DNA from: Trueperaceae bacterium
GTDB taxonomy: Bacteria > Deinococcota > Deinococci > Deinococcales > Trueperaceae
Assembly: GCA_007130355.1 (NCBI GenBank)
Contig: SLSQ01000251.1
Location: 1-5,749, forward strand
Direction: 5' to 3'
Length of the DNA stretch: 5,749 bases
Below are positions 5,680-5,749 of this stretch, piece after piece. A program made the position numbers and the translations under genes. Numbering within the stretch: the stretch's first letter is position 1; every line of letters begins with the position of its first letter. The notes beneath the pieces are model-generated. The model was not told the DNA's origin. It searched no databases and saw only the letters and a program-made list of their open reading frames with translations.

Positions 5680-5749
5680 TCAGTCGTTCCCGCCGGGACC
5701 GCGGCTCGGCCGGGTCTGTCCGCCGCCGTGGACGAGGACCACGTGACGA
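5680..5749 (-). CDS. Probable C-terminal end of a convergent gene (partial)
   Basis: On the minus strand an open frame enters from the right edge, encodes 22 residues (RHVVLVHGGGQTRPSRGPGGND) and stops at TGA 5680-5682. Most of its third codon positions are G or C, as expected for coding DNA of this genome. The position beyond a shared terminator fits a gene converging on the plus-strand unit. The segment VVLVHGGGQTR looks like the oxyanion-loop region of alpha/beta hydrolases, but that motif normally sits near the N-terminus, not a few residues before a stop. This could be chance, a broken hydrolase gene, or an unrelated tail. No function is assigned, and the frame itself is uncertain. Confidence 0.35.
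   Translation of the reverse strand, partial: RHVVLVHGGGQTRPSRGPGGND

Overview
The window comes from a very GC-rich bacterium (visibly above 70% G+C, with codon third positions almost all G or C). It holds five complete protein genes and, at the right edge, the probable tail of a sixth. Both genes that open a transcription unit on the + strand have a TANNNT -10 hexamer 6-7 nt before the start codon and no Shine-Dalgarno sequence. This leaderless layout is common in Deinococcota (including Trueperaceae) and Actinomycetota, and one of these is the most likely host group. That assignment is inference, as no marker gene is present.

Layout. (1) 1-990, minus strand: an extended short-chain dehydrogenase (NAD-dependent epimerase/dehydratase). 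(2) 991-1112: a divergent intergenic region with overlapping inverted repeats that look like an operator. (3) 1113-2081 and 2078-3388, plus strand, overlapping by 4 nt: a 4-hydroxyproline 2-epimerase and a DadA-like FAD-dependent D-amino-acid dehydrogenase. Together these form the first two steps of hydroxyproline catabolism: trans-4-hydroxy-L-proline to cis-4-hydroxy-D-proline to a pyrroline carboxylate. (4) 3389-3511: a GC-rich gap with several stem-loops and a leaderless promoter. (5) 3512-4543 and 4545-5555, plus strand, 1 nt apart: an aldo/keto reductase of the YghZ/Gpr type and a bacterial deoxyhypusine-synthase-like protein. (6) 5556-5749: a strong stem-loop terminator and the apparent 3' end of a convergent gene.

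The hydroxyproline pair is a coherent catabolic module but lacks its downstream steps (pyrroline-4-hydroxy-2-carboxylate deaminase, alpha-ketoglutarate semialdehyde dehydrogenase) and a transporter. These must lie elsewhere or to the sides. The most unusual gene is the deoxyhypusine-synthase homologue. It keeps the catalytic lysine and the adjacent Glu and Trp, but has replaced three residues that hold spermidine in the human enzyme. It therefore probably works on a different substrate, which fits Bacteria lacking eIF5A. I saw no mobile element, CRISPR array, tRNA or rRNA.
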